Positions 1 through 13,613 of a stretch of DNA of 64,000 nt are shown piece by piece. The DNA comes from Scylla paramamosain (lineage: Eukaryota > Arthropoda > Malacostraca > Decapoda > Portunidae). The stretch covers positions 15,266,497-15,330,496 of the forward strand of contig NC_087156.1 in NCBI RefSeq assembly GCF_035594125.1. Direction: 5' to 3'. The translations under genes were made by a program, and so were the position numbers. The notes below the pieces were generated by a model. That model was not told the DNA's origin and searched no databases. It saw nothing but the letters and a program-made list of their open reading frames with translations. Each line of letters opens with the position of its first letter. Position 1 is the first letter of the stretch.

Positions 1-62
1 TCGCCGCCCTCATACCCCGACAGCCGGGACGAAATAAGGAGGAGGAGGAGGAGGAGGAGGAG

Positions 63-1441
<1,379 letters not shown>

Positions 1442-1451
1442 GACTTAGCGG

Positions 1452-1454
<3 letters not shown>

Positions 1455-1527
<73 letters not shown>
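1455..1527. repeat. (AG)n microsatellite
   Basis: About 73 bp, uninterrupted; centre of the compound array, where it would form the loop if the GT and AC arms paired. Confidence 0.98.
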
Positions 1528-1529
<2 letters not shown>

Positions 1530-1537
1530 CCATCAAA

Positions 1538-1541
<4 letters not shown>

Positions 1542-1616
<75 letters not shown>
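1542..1616. repeat. (AC)n microsatellite
   Basis: About 75 bp, uninterrupted; complementary to the (GT)n 100 bp upstream. Confidence 0.98.
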
Positions 1617-1617
<1 letters not shown>

Positions 1618-2113
1618 TACATCACATCACCCACTCATGCAAAAACTCACACACCCTAACACATTATTTTTCCTGCCCCTTCTCTGAACATGAACGCATA
1701 TTCTATCACTATTTCCTCTCCCTCTACCTCTCCCTCTCCCTCCCCCTCCTCCCTAGTACAACCTTCCGCGTCAGCCGCTAATACAATTTGGAATTATGAG
1801 CCGTTTTTGTTTCCCAGAAGCTAGCGAGCTGTCACTACCCGTATATTAAGTGTGTCTGGGGCCTGGCGTGCAGTCCGAGTCCCCGCCCGAGCTGCCCACG
1901 TGCTAAGGTCATCACTAAGGTAATACTGACCTTGGCGATTGCTTCTGCCAATCATCTGTTGTAGGTTTCTGGTAACTTGGCCAGCTGACGCCTGCCTCCC
2001 GGGGATCCGTCATCAGGGGTGGGTCGCCCGCGCCTCACTTGCTCCCTCCTCCTCCTCCTCCTCCTCGTCACCCCCTCCCTTCTCTCTTTCTCCACCCTGA
2101 GTGACTACGTACT

Positions 2114-2116
<3 letters not shown>

Positions 2117-2200
<84 letters not shown>
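2117..2200. repeat. (TC)n microsatellite
   Basis: About 84 bp, perfect. A short (CTC)n run lies just upstream at 2046-2066. Confidence 0.98.
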
Positions 2201-2202
<2 letters not shown>

Positions 2203-3678
2203 ATATCGCGGACACGGAGAACTATAGTCAGCGTGGGCAGGTAATGATAATGTGACTTTTTTCATTCACGCTTTAATTTATGCCCAGTGAAGGTCTCGTC
2301 TCGTACAGTCTTTCCAGCGAGACTCCGCGCTGATGACAGTCTTAAGACAAATACTGGCTGGCTAACTCTGCATCAAAGCCGATGTAAAGTAAAGCGCCTC
2401 CATAAATGGCAAATTCCAATAACCAATAGATAAAGGCAAGACTAGTGTAAAAAAAAATATATATGTCAGCTCGAGAATACAACGCTTCCAAACAATTACG
2501 GTTACTAGTCGGTTGAGTGTATATAATATTGAGTAAATCGTGTTTCGTAACGCTAATGCGAAAGTCGTGACTGTTGGGGCATGACAGGAGCGCATAGCAG
2601 GGCGGGACGTCACTTGCCCGACTTTCCAGACTCTCTCCGAATCGCCTCAAACACCGTCGCTTATTAACAAAGCCTGGATAGTTTTATTGATTCGGTTAAA
2701 AAACTGACCCGTCTGGAACTACAGTGCACTAGGCGGGAAGTGGGAATGGAGGAAGTGACGGGAGACGCGTTTTGCACACGGGTCGTCACCGCCACCATCG
2801 CCACTGCCGTAGCTATCGCCCCTCGCCACCAGCCTCCCGCCGCCCTGTCCTTGCGCTGTGCTAATTGTCAGATCAAGATTATGTCGCTGAGCGTGTCTCG
2901 GCTAGTTTTTCTGGCCTCATAATAACCTTGCCTCTCGGGGCGGTCAAGATCCCACTGCCCCTATGAGCTGCCAGGGCTGTTTCTTGTCCTGCGGTTAGAC
3001 AAATTTTCAATCAAGCCAACACGGTGACTGCAATGCACCTTTCAATTTCCTTCTACCATTTTTTTTTTTTTGCTATCACGCTGGTTATGCATTAAACCGT
3101 TTGTTGTATTTCCTATCGAAGAGTGAGATGACCTTTGGCAGGGTATGCAGCTGTTACACGCTGGCGACTTGAACAAACACTGGTCGCGGGAAGAAAAGAA
3201 AATAGAACGGGAGACGTGCTTATGCAAATGTCCCGGCCAACAGCTGATGTGTCCGCGCTATCTGGAGATCAATTGGATTAAGAACTGCGTGTGTGTTGAA
3301 TAATTCAGGGCCTGTCCGTTTATAGTTGGCGGGAAGGTACTGCCGTGGACGACTGAAGGTGAGGTGATGGACGGCAGGGGACGACCTGAGTTGTAAGTGA
3401 TGGAGGTCGTGGATGGTGAATGGATGGTGGCGACTAAGAGAGCAACCTTATAGAAGACATAGTGAGAAGTGATAGTGGCTGTGATGGTGGTGAGACGCGA
3501 TTATATATCCAGTGGTGACGATTACAGCAATGACACTTGGTGGAGTGAAATACATCCATCTCTGAGTGAGTGAGAGACAGCGAATCACCCCATCAGGAGC
3601 CACAGCGAGCTTAATAAAAGAGTGACGTTGGGCGGCGGCGAGGACGTGTGGACAATGCAAACAATGGACGTTACCTGT
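2201..3678. other. No gene seen; unique DNA
   Basis: Short poly(T) at 3059-3071 and an ATGCAAAT octamer at 3222. Open frames do not exceed about 100 residues and resemble nothing I know. Confidence 0.6.
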
Positions 3679-3725
3679 GGCGAGGAGAGGAGGAGGAGGA
3701 GGAGGAAGAGGAGGAGGAGGAAGGG
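3679..3725. repeat. (AGG)n with interruptions
   Basis: About 47 bp of GAGGAG units with AAG interruptions; the open frames across it are compositional. Confidence 0.9.
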
Positions 3726-4159
3726 GAAAAATCAAGAAGGAGCAGGAGCAAAGAGCATCAGGAGTGTTGCCAGATGGAGGCGCCCAAAGGAACACACGAC
3801 ATGACGAGGGAAACAAAAATAACTCCCTGTCCACGTTCCCTCAACTCAACACCCCGCACACGAGGAATTGCTCACCGTCCTGACCTTCCTAATTGGCAAG
3901 AAACTGGACGGAAGCCTCACCCACATCCTCCCAATAGCGAGGGCAAAAAAGTGAGATCAGGTTTCCAAAGCAAGCAAGCAAACACGATCTATAAGTTTCT
4001 CACTAAAAGCACCAACGGACGGAGGGAGCAAGCAAGCAAGGCGGAATCTGTGAATGCACGTATAAAAAGATCTTGCTTCAATATCTGGTGGAATTTCAAT
4101 CTTTTTATTATTTGGTTTACTTATTTTTACCTTGTTCGTGTTAACCACTTTTTAGTTGC

Positions 4160-4271
4160 ATGGTGGCAGTGGTGGTGGTGGTGGTGGTGTTCCGGATTGC
4201 CCCGCTTCGCCTTGCTTCGCCTTGCCATGTCTGTGCAATAGCTTGTGGTGGTGGTGGTGGTAGTGGTGGTG
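4160..4271. repeat. Two short (GGT)n arrays
   Basis: GGT runs at about 4160-4189 and 4244-4271, separated by CGCCTTGCTT-type direct repeats (GCTTCGCCTT occurs twice at 4203-4222). Confidence 0.9.
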
Positions 4272-4450
4272 GGAAGCGCAGCACAGTATATATTATTCTA
4301 CTATTTGTGCCTTTGTTTACATTTTCTTCTCTGCTCTTTCTATAAATCATCAGTTTTTGTTGGTCTCTTGACACATGACTCGCCCTTACAAACTGCTGAT
4401 GTAATACACGGACTATGAATGATGATGGTTATAATGAATGTCTTCCGCTG

Positions 4451-4560
4451 TGTTATCCTATCTCTTTATCCATCAGTTAGTCAGAGGTAGTCTCCAAACA
4501 ACCACGCAGGGACCTTCAAGTCTGTTGCTGCTTGGCTATCCTTTGTTTTACGTTGTATTA
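4451..4560 (+). repeat. Interspersed repeat family 2, copy A
   Basis: In order: TTATCCTATCTC, CATCAGTTAGTCAGAGGTAG, TCTCCAAACAACCACGCAGG, GACCTTCAAGTCTGTTGCTG, CTTGGCTATCCTTTGTTTTAC. Homologous blocks occur at 6667-6780 and, inverted, at 32387-32451. Non-coding. Confidence 0.75.
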
Positions 4561-5440
4561 GCTCCCTGTCAACAAAAATCTAACTTGATCTAATCTGGAA
4601 TCTAATCTGAATCTTGGAAATGCAGCGGCTGAAGTGATAGTCATTGCAATATAGAAAATTATAAGCTGCACGTTCACAACTTCAAAGTGATTCGTATAGT
4701 CTGCAATTTGCGTGTGTGGCATGAACACAAGCCTCGGTCGACCTCTACAATCAATGTGTATCTGCCAACGTTAATGCCCGTATAGGTTTTTTTTATTTTA
4801 TTTTTTTTATTTAAGTAAGCGAACCAAACCTTAAGGAGAAGCAAATGGACGGGCCCTGAGTGTGTTCCGGTATATTAGATAACTGTCCGCCGCGTCCACA
4901 GAGACACAATAAGAATTCATATATGCTGACCAGTGGTGCAAGTATACTAGTATATCTGGAACGCAATTTCCCTCGTTCTAGAAATACTTATTTTTTATTC
5001 TCTGGGAAGTGGCAACATACCAATTTTTTTTTCCTGGTTTTCGTGTGCTCTTAGTCAGACTCCTTCATGCATCATCCGACGTTATCAGCCAAACACCCAC
5101 ACCTTTACAGTCACAAACATTAGCATGTTATCTGTGTTTTGTGTATGAAATACCAATAAGTGTACAGATGTATGTGACAATGTTAAATACGGTAACTGCA
5201 GAAGATTACATACTAATTAATGCAAAAAAATGTCATAGAGGGTACATTACCTCACAGACAGAAGCCGTGGCGGGAAATGCACAGGTCACCTCTACGAGCA
5301 TTGCCTGGAAATAGTTTTTTTTTTAATAATGATTAGTGTACATGATGCGAGATGAACGTTATTAAAACCGCGTCAGTAGGGAAGCACATTGCATGAATTT
5401 ATAAATAAAGATAATAGGCAAAGATAAATACGTCATGCAC

Positions 5441-5515
5441 GCTTCATGAAAGGACTGCCACGTGTAGACCTACTGGCTTCTTGTAGCTGCCCTTATTCTC
5501 TTGTGATATTATATC
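5441..5515 (-). repeat. Interspersed repeat family 1, copy C
   Basis: The reverse complement contains AATAAGGGCAGCTACAAGAA, then CTACACGTGGCAGTCC and a TCATGAAGC end. It shares TACACGTGGCAGTCC exactly with the copy at 30.8 kb and the surrounding order with both other copies. From memory this resembles a repeat common in decapod genomes. No coding content. Confidence 0.75.
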
Positions 5516-6666
5516 CTTATGCATCACCTTGAATACGTTTTACGTGACTTTACTATACCACATCGTAGCCCAAGCAAGCAGTTAGCATGGCGCCTGGCAT
5601 CACACTCGTCCTCGGCCTTGCACATACAGGAAGGCAAGGGTATTACATTACTTGATAGTGTGTCAATGGTTTGTTGGTAATTTTTGAGTCACCTTTTCAG
5701 ACAGCAGGGGTATGAGAGGAGGGCGTGCCGGGATCAAGGATAACGCGAAGAGAGATCTCATGGGAGTCGCACGACCCCCCAAAACACAGGTCCACTACTG
5801 ATGCACGCCGGGGAGTCAGGCGGGCGGGTGCACCGTGCAGCAGCCATTATGCGTAATCAAACCGTAGTCAACACCGGTGCCATAACCGAACACCAGATTT
5901 CACGGGGGCGTTGAGGCGGCGCGGCCTCATCTGCATACTGATGGACCCGCAGTGCCCAGACGGTGAGGTTCTTTCTTTTTTCTTCAAATTAGGTTCTAAG
6001 AAAGGAATTTTTACCAGCAGGTTACTGGGGAAGGTATTATATTTTCAGCGTCGGTAATAGAGTATAAATTAATCAGTCGCGCTTCGCCCCCTAACATCCC
6101 CACATAATCCACCGTATTTTTTATTTATTACTATCATTATTTTATTTTTTTTTATACACGGAGGTGACATTGAACAAAATGCTGGCGAAAAATACATCCA
6201 ATAATTACCAGGCCCTAAAAAGTAAACAGAAAGGAAAGTTCCAAAAAGGGGCGTGAATCTTGCAAGTGATATAGAAATAATTACGTGTTATCCACAGCCT
6301 CGGGTGATCCGCGGCCGTGTCTCGTGGAGAGGTGACATGGCATCGTATTCTCAAACGTCTCATCGTCTTACTCCATCTTGTCTTCACAGCTCTAGTGGGA
6401 TATATTGATGTTTTCAGGGGCGTTTAGTAATAGTTTGGCAACGACTTTGCATCATCAATAAAACAAAAATATCCTATCTGTTGCTTCTGAAAACTGTCTT
6501 TAAGAGAGACCACAACGTTTAAGAATACTGACCCTGATTTACACGGAAGAAAGTTCAAATACGTTAAGTAAACTACACCTAATTCTAATTTTCCTGATAT
6601 TACTAAAAATGTGTTCTTTCCTCCACCTCATCTTCTGTCTATACTCCTGTACTGTCCTGCCTCTCT

Positions 6667-6780
6667 TGTTATTCTATCTCATTTCTGTAACCAGTAGTTT
6701 GTTAGAATTAGTTCCCAAACAGCCATGCAGGGATCGAAAGGTCTGGTGTTGTTTGGTTATCCTATTTAGCCCTATGTAAT
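6667..6780 (+). repeat. Interspersed repeat family 2, copy B
   Basis: In order: ATTCTATCTC, CAGTAGTTTGTTAGAATTAG, CCCAAACAGCCATGCAGGGA, AAGGTCTGGTGTTGTTTGGT, TATCCTATTT. It is collinear with the 4.45-kb copy over about 110 bp with substitutions and small indels. Confidence 0.75.
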
Positions 6781-7902
6781 CATCATCCCTCTCCTCCTCC
6801 CGCAACACCAGGGGAGGTCTCTGAAGGAGGTGGGAAGGCGCTTAAAATTACAAACTGGTCTTTCCATAAGTTTTAACTTGGGAGACGAAAACAATGTAAT
6901 TAGAATAAAAGAAGAGAGGTTGTAGAATCGTTAGGTTCCTTTGTGGATGCCAGTTTTTGTGCAAGCATTCCGGTTTAGTGATGATGGTGACAGCCTGCGC
7001 TAATCGATACCGGGTTACGGGGAACATCTAGTCTGGTATTCTTTCGTAGAACTCCTAGCGATATGGAATAAAACTGGTTACGTATTTATGAAGGTTAAGC
7101 GAATATCGGCAATCGTGAACTGTAGCATGATCCCTCCGCTCACCCTCGGGTTACGCAGCAGCAGGTTAGTGGCTGTTAGTGGAGCTACTCTAATGCCTTA
7201 AAGAATTACGTAATGGAGTCAAGCTCGCCGCAAATTGACACGGAGCAAAAGGGAAATGTCTGTGGTGAGGCTCCATTAGTACCTTAAAAACTGCATTTAA
7301 TAAGGAGAGACTGCAGGTAGATTAGTACAAAAGAATTAAATGTCTGTAGTTTTGTGCCAGCCAATGATCACAATAGTACCTCCATTAGTTATCGTCTTTT
7401 TCTCCTGCAATGTTTCCAGGCTGGTGCTGTGCGAGTGTTTAGCTTCGTGTTCCCCAGCCGGCGTGTAGCACAGGGAACTTTCGGGTATAAAAAGCGATGA
7501 TATTGTTTTTTTACGTTTTTTTTTTTTTTCTAATGCAAGTGGGGTCCCGCTGTCAGTAAAGAGACTAATGACCTGTTATTGACAGTAATTTCAAGTTTAA
7601 GACGTTATTTAAGTTAACATATCGTAACTAATATGTGATTCAATGAGCTTTAATATTCAAAATGCAGGGCCATTATTATTATTATTTTTTTTCACCTCTT
7701 TAAGCCAGTGTGATCCTGCACATTGGAAGAAAGACTAGCAGCACCTTTGTTCTTCTGCCTTAGATGGTTGTTTGGGTTCATATTTCGTAACCAATACATG
7801 GAAAAAGGTTTACAAATTCAAAATGCAAGAACAATATTAGATTTATTTAGTTATTTATTTCCATTCACTTTCGTGTGGCCTATTACTGCAGGGGAAAACT
7901 AC

Positions 7903-8000
7903 CTTAAGAACATGAGAACACATGACGATGAGAGAAGCTGGAAGAAGTCAATAGGGCTACACGAATCACTGCCTATATAAAACATACCTATCCACATGCC
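7903..8000 (+). repeat. Interspersed repeat family 1, copy A
   Basis: Shared blocks in order: CTTAAGAACATGAGAACA, GAAGCTGGAAGAAGTCAAT, GGGCTACACG, CTGCCTATATAAAACATACC. The same blocks, diverged, occur at 30792-30925. This is the most decayed of the three copies; the GTGGCAGTCC core has become AATCACTGCC. Confidence 0.68.
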
Positions 8001-8693
8001 ATATTTACCAGCACTCCATCACCTACTCACTTCTTTTTAATAATTTCTACCATAAGGGATGACCAAAAACGACGTTCAAACTTAAAAGAAGAAAGAGAAT
8101 GAATTGCATAACTCTGTAAGCCATTCAAAGACTCTGAACCCTTTCATACACTTTGCCACATAATTCATTCACTTCTTTTTGTTCAGCAGCCTCTCCTAAA
8201 CATTATCCTGGCTAGACACTGGAAAATCTATACTATTAACCCATTTTCCTTCTTGTACGTGCTTCGGAGCTCTGTGAATTGTTACGTATTGCAGTTGAAA
8301 GATTAAAAAGAGGGTCCACTACGGGAGTCCGAAGTCTTCCTGCACAAAAAGCAAAAGTCCTTAAGCTACACTGCATACTTCCCACAAAGGTTCTCAAGTG
8401 TCTCCCCTGCTTAGCATATCCAATAATTGCTCCACATTAAAAACTCCTTAATGCGAGATCGTAAAAATGGCAAAGTAGCTTCTGGTGACCTTACTTTAAT
8501 TTCGACATTCACGCCCCGCAGGCAAGGTAGATTGTGAACGGTGTGTGCCTGACGGGTGGGAGAAAAACTGATGCGGGTGTTTTTACGGGTATGTAAATAT
8601 TGCATCTAATTAGCTGAGGTGCTGACATTTACGTTCCTTGGCGGCGTGTTGACCTTTGCTGTGTTGGGTGTTGGTGATGATTATGATGATGAT

Positions 8694-8702
8694 ACAACTA
8701 CA

Positions 8703-8739
<37 letters not shown>

Positions 8740-8765
8740 GTACTACTACTACTACTACTAATACT

Positions 8766-8819
<54 letters not shown>

Positions 8820-8849
8820 TTACTACTACTACTACTACTACTACTATTA
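8694..8849. repeat. (ACT)n microsatellite
   Basis: About 156 bp of ACT/CTA units with a few point interruptions. Related arrays of the same motif occur at 25.7, 41.8 and 60.2 kb. Confidence 0.97.
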
Positions 8850-8952
8850 ATGTAGAATGTCAATCATTAATATTATTCCACTCTATCATCGTCATTATTA
8901 GTCCTCAACTGGAAGATTTAGAAACCATTGCAGTGAGTCAGCAGCAACAGTT

Positions 8953-8954
<2 letters not shown>

Positions 8955-9022
<68 letters not shown>
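8955..9022. repeat. (TG)n microsatellite
   Basis: About 68 bp, perfect, followed by a GGGCAGGGCGGCAGGC-type G-rich stretch. Confidence 0.98.
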
Positions 9023-9024
<2 letters not shown>

Positions 9025-9864
9025 CGGCAGGCCTGGGCAGGGCGGCAGGCGTGGGGCGAGAGGTGTGTGTTCCAGAGAAATATTCAGTTTTACCTACCGG
9101 GGCTGGTCAAGGTTCAGTGGAGATTTCAGATAAACCTTAATTACAATAATTTACTTTCGAGAAACACTGTCTCTGGATGAGTGGGCGCGGTAATTGCCAC
9201 GGCTGAGGGTGAGACTTACGGAGATAAATGCACGTTACTCGTGTTTTCATCCCTTCCATACAGATAATCAAGAGGATGCAATTCGTAACTAAATTATCAC
9301 GTTATGAAGACTAGATCTGATAGACATGAAATCCTAAATGAGTATCTAATACATATTCATAACAATAAAATTACCAGCCAATCAAGGAAAAAAATTGCAC
9401 ACCTACAACGCTAGAAGGGAGAAAAATCAATTGAAACCTTCCCGATTCTAACACATACACACCCCCCTCCCGTGCTTCTCATTCTATTACCACAAGCCAA
9501 CACGTCCCTTCCTATTATGTCGCTCCTGGCCTCTAAATCCTTCAAAGCTGGGAGGGATCTGCAGCTTCTAACCTCCGTACTGATAGCTTCACGAGAGTGC
9601 GGAGTGTAGAGTTGCTAGTATACGTATCCAGAGCCACAGCTGCTCCACCTGTCAACATCCACAAGACACAGTAGCAAGGACCAGTAAGACGAACACGCCA
9701 GTCAAGCCAAAGGGACGCGCAGTGCTCGCTATCTGCTGGGGATCAACAATAGGCTTGATGGGGCAATGGGGAGGACGAGGAGCCTAAACAAATATATGAC
9801 GCAAGGATGGGAACAGAACACCAGTTTGCTGATGAGTGCTGACATGAAAACCGAGCGAGCGAGC

Positions 9865-9866
<2 letters not shown>

Positions 9867-9949
<83 letters not shown>
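9867..9949. repeat. (GA)n microsatellite
   Basis: About 83 bp, perfect, preceded by three GAGC units from which it may have grown. Confidence 0.98.
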
Positions 9950-9951
<2 letters not shown>

Positions 9952-10512
9952 TATTTACTCTCAAAAACATTGAAATATTTCACCGTTCTAGCTTTCCAGT
10001 TATTAATCAAGTAATGGTAAACATAAAAAGAAAAAAAATCTGATATGCAACTTTAATATCTCAATCTTTATTTTCTAGGTAGGGAAAAATCTGAATTTCA
10101 TGGCATTTCGTTAAGGTTCAAGATTCTCCACTAATTCTGCTTAATTTTTCTTGTTATGAACAAAGAGAAGTAAGACGTTTCCTTTTTTAAATTCACACAA
10201 TGTCTAGGGAGAGAGCATTGCTTGCAAGGGGAAAGCGTGTCTTATATGTGAAAAATAAGACTAGGTAAGGCCTGCAAAACCTAGGAAACATAACCACTTA
10301 ACTGTCTCCTCCTCTTTTGAAGAAAGTCATGATAGAAAGTTTTCCAGCCAAGTTGGCCAATTTAAATCTGGAGGGGTCTTAATATTCATATATATTGAGA
10401 CACTTCAAGTCACAGGAACATGGAAAAATAATCACTTAGAGATGTCCCTACTTTACCAGAGCTGATCTTCGATACAGCAGCTGAGGAAAATAAAATTAAG
10501 AGATATCAGCGT

Positions 10513-10536
10513 AAAAAAAAAAAAAAAAAAAAAAAA
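10513..10536. repeat. Poly(A) tract
   Basis: 24 A's followed by G-rich sequence. No element body recognised upstream, so it is not assigned to a retroposon. Confidence 0.95.
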
Positions 10537-11339
10537 GACGGGGGAGGGGAGACACTCAAGCACGTTGCCTCGGCCCGCCCCTGGACTCAGTGCTGCCACA
10601 TTTTTGGTATCATCAACAAGAAAGCAGCGCATTCACGCGAGCATTGTGAGGCAAAGGGCCGCCGACGCCACTACGAGCCGAGGTGGACTGAGGTGCCTGT
10701 TTGGGTAATCTTATTTCACGGTAGTTAATGCGGCTCTCCGCCAATTTTTCATGTGTTAGCAGGTTTTGTTGCTGCGGTGCCGCCGACACTCTCCTGCCTC
10801 CCCGAGCGCTCCCAGCACTGGGGATGTGAGTGCGTGTATCAGTGACTCAGTGCAGAGAGCATTCTTCTCACGTTCTCGGCCTTCATTACTCTCAACAAAT
10901 CCCGCCGTAATATTTTTTGGCTCACAGGATGAACTGATAGGAAACGCAGTGACTTTTTTTTTTGTGATTCCTTAACGAATTCGCACAGAAATAATGTAGA
11001 AAATGAGAATATAAAGTTTTTACAGCTGCTTGCTCCTACCTCCCATCTGGCAAACGTACTACATCCATTAGTAGATTGCCTCACATGCTTTACACGATGC
11101 TCTCATTCCACTCATGTTGCTAGATTAAACAACTGACACCAAGACAACTCCACCATTCACTCATCCTTCCAAGGCTCATCAGCGGGCGAGTACTGAGAGT
11201 AGTACCAAAACGAGAGAATCTGCGTGGGAAGCTGAATGTTGCGGTGGCTCAGAGTGCAGCACAGCGCACCCCATGCTGAGCTGAGATAACTGGCCAGGGT
11301 GTGTCCCCCTCCCCTTCAAGTACATTGGTATCCAGGTAG

Positions 11340-11620
11340 TTGTTTTGCAGCAAGGTTCTCCTGGAAGCACTCGCCGGCCCATCCGCCACCTGCATCACAG
11401 GAACCGCAGCGCAGCGACGGGAAAAAATCATGTTTACTTTAGGAACGGGCTGACGCAGTTGCCGTGCCGGGCCGGTATTGTTCAGCTATCAGGCCGATTA
11501 GTCCTTGCTCCCCCTCCGGGCCTCCCGCGGTACGTCTTTGTCCCATTAACACTTCAGCTCATCTCTGGAGACAAGCGAATATATCTACATTAGTTTGTTT
11601 AATGAATGCGTTACGGGTGG
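11340..11620. promoter_or_regulatory. GC-richer unique island
   Basis: Repeat-free, with CpGs (CCGTGCCGGGCCGG, CTCCCGCGGTACG) and homeodomain-like TTTAATGAATGCG at its right end (11598). Possible regulatory element; no coding evidence. Confidence 0.2.
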
Positions 11621-11871
11621 GCCGGGGGAGGACGGGCGCCACGCCGGATCAGGGTTGGCACGTCGCCGCCAGCTCACTCACATGCTATACGAGTCCTCCG
11701 AGCCGGCAATTAATTACGCGTCTGCATCAATACAAAAGAAACCTCCTGGCTGCTGTGAGGAGCCTTCTGTTTTCTAGCGCAGTCTGTCCGATTGGAACCA
11801 TTTACCACTCTGGGGAGAGACAACTAAGTGGAGTTTTGTTCAGTTTTGTATCACTTGGAAAGCCTCTCTAA
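11464..11871 (+). CDS. Unassigned open reading frame, 135 residues (weak candidate)
   Basis: Non-repetitive frame starting MPGRYCSAIRP and ending SLGKPL. No motif recognised. It overlaps an enhancer-like island and other open frames, so I expect it is not translated. Confidence 0.08.
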   Translation: MPGRYCSAIRPISPCSPSGPPAVRLCPINTSAHLWRQANISTLVCLMNALRVGRGRTGATPDQGWHVAASSLTCYTSPPSRQLITRLHQYKRNLLAAVRSLLFSSAVCPIGTIYHSGERQLSGVLFSFVSLGKPL

Positions 11872-12191
11872 CTAGTGAAATAAAAGAAACTATCGTGGTG
11901 GTGACAACACGAAGCTCCCAGTCACACCCAAAATATGTGAGCTTTCCCGCCACAATGCTCGCTCCCCACACCCCGGCAAACAATAGCGACGCACCAGCAT
12001 CCTGACGTAACAAAAGAGGAATCATCATATACGTAAATACTTTCTGTCCTCCATTACCGTGGACTGCGACGCCCTTGACTGAGCGCGATGTGGTCCAAGT
12101 TCTTTGTAAACATAATGTGGTACAATGGTAAACTTAAAATGACAAGAAAATATTTTAGAGCATTTTGTACGTCTTGGTAAGCTCTGAAGGC

Positions 12192-12204
12192 ATGCAAATT
12201 AATT
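12192..12204 (+). promoter_or_regulatory. POU octamer joined to a homeodomain core
   Basis: ATGCAAATTAATT: a consensus octamer (ATGCAAAT) continuing into TAATT. One of 11 octamers I count on both strands of the window. Confidence 0.25.
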
Positions 12205-12372
12205 CAGGAAACCAATAATGACAAAACAAGAGCCGACACAGGTCCTCTCACTGCATTATCACCGCACGTGTCCCGCGATAATGGTGACACTCTTCGCAGC
12301 TGCCTCGGGTCTGTACATTGATCTTTGTCTCCCAGGCGTGGTGTTGCCATCCACTCCTCGTTCACCCTTCAC

Positions 12373-12394
12373 CCTGCCTGCCTGCCTGCCTGCC
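12373..12394. repeat. (CCTG)n short array
   Basis: Five CCTG units, perfect. Confidence 0.92.
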
Positions 12395-13027
12395 CCATCA
12401 ACACATTGGCGGCAGACACAGATTCTCGACAAATACTTATATTCCTGCGCGCGGCTTGTGGCTGCGGGATCTGGCTGCGGGATAAGGGGCGTCGGCCTGT
12501 CGTTCGATGCTCATAAGATCAGTGAACAGTAGCATAACTTCGAGGACTCAACGTCGCACACAACAAGCAAGTTTTCCTCCTTCAGATAACGTGGCTGCAC
12601 TAACCATGGCGACAGGAGGTGGTAAAGGGTCGGTCGGTGACACAATCGATGCGGAGACAAGGGGGAGAAGATACACAAACACAAACGTAAGATCGGTTTG
12701 ACGAGGACGCCTGTGGGGGGGATGGAGGGATGGATGCTGCAAGGTCGTCGTTTTATGGCCGCGTCCGGGAGAATTATCAAGAGTGAACAATGACGGCTGA
12801 TATCATGAAGCCTCTCCCTCCTCTCCTCTGCCGCAGCTCAGTGTAAAGAGGAAGAAGCTGTGGGTCTGGAGTACCTGCGCTGTCCTCGTGAGCTTCAGGA
12901 GCACAAGGGCAGTTCTCGTTCTGGAAAACGCAGTAACATCTCAGCATCCTATATCGACTTCTTTTAACAATCTGCTGATGGAGGTTTTAGGGTCTTCAAG
13001 ATTGATTTCATGATTCTGTTAACAGTT

Positions 13028-13176
13028 TCAAGACACTTCACACAGTAATTTGGACTTGCTTTTGAACTTTTCTTTAGGGACTGGCACCTTCAGTGAGCCC
13101 TTTTAAAATATTTATATCGGTTTTAAAATGTTTATATCGGCTGGTCTTTATCAGTTTTTTCTCTTACATAAAAGAG
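13028..13176 (+). mobile_element. LINE 3'-end remnant (same family as the 42-kb copy)
   Basis: GTTTCAAGACACTT at 13025-13038 matches the last coding bases of the 42-kb LINE (Val-Ser-Arg-His region). It is followed by GGGACTGGCACCTTCAGTGA and ends at CTTACATAAAA, in the same order as the 3'UTR of that copy. No open frame survives and the tail is short. An internal 20-bp duplication (13101-13140) sits where the other copies have an A/T stretch. This is a severely 5'-truncated, diverged copy. Confidence 0.72.
13101..13140. repeat. 20-bp tandem repeat inside a LINE tail
   Basis: TTTTAAAATATTTATATCGG (13101-13120) is followed directly by TTTTAAAATGTTTATATCGG (13121-13140), one mismatch in 20. The other LINE tails in this window do not have it. 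Confidence 0.9.
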
Positions 13177-13575
13177 TTAGATGAGAATTTTGCACCATCA
13201 ATAAGAAAACATCCATGAATACACGACTACTCACCTCTATGGCCTTCAGGAACAGTCCTCACGAGGGTTCATAGAGTCAGAGTGTGGGCCCTCGCCTTGA
13301 CGCTTCTGAATAAAAGCCTCGGCGCCGCAATTTTTCAGAGTGCGTTGGGACATCGGCCTTCTGTTGACCGTTTGGACCTCAAGTTAATTACAGTGCCTTT
13401 AAATATACTGGGTGCGAGAGATAAAGGAAGAGGACAAGCAATTTGTACTTGCTGACACAAGAGTGTTGGTGTATCAGTCCACGTCAGTAACACTTTGTCT
13501 GCACCGCTGACACTCCCGACCACGCACGCTAAATGCAGCTCCACTTAATGAATGGTTGAGGACGAATATATGCAC

Positions 13576-13613
<38 letters not shown>

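Larger units (their letters stand above)
4272..8693. other. Old-repeat neighbourhood without genes
   Basis: Families 2, 1, 2, 1 alternate at 4.45, 5.44, 6.67 and 7.90 kb. Between them lies A/T-rich unique DNA. 5700-5960 is GC-richer and repeat-free. TATAAAAAG at 7486 is an isolated TATA-like match without other support. Confidence 0.6.
9950..13027. other. No confident gene; mostly unique DNA
   Basis: A/T-rich to 10.5 kb, then more GC-rich from 10.6 to 12.8 kb with the island and weak open frame noted separately. No splice-bounded coding exon recognised. Confidence 0.55.

Noticed and set aside
7486..7494. TATAAAAAG as a promoter
   Set aside because: No initiator or coding sequence follows and the area is A/T-rich.
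8400..8460. Similarity of CCAATAATTGCTCCACATT to the 168-bp repeat unit near 31215
   Set aside because: Only about 20 bp match and flanking sequence does not align; could be chance.
10513..10536. Poly(A) as the end of a retroposon
   Set aside because: No recognisable element or target-site duplication upstream.
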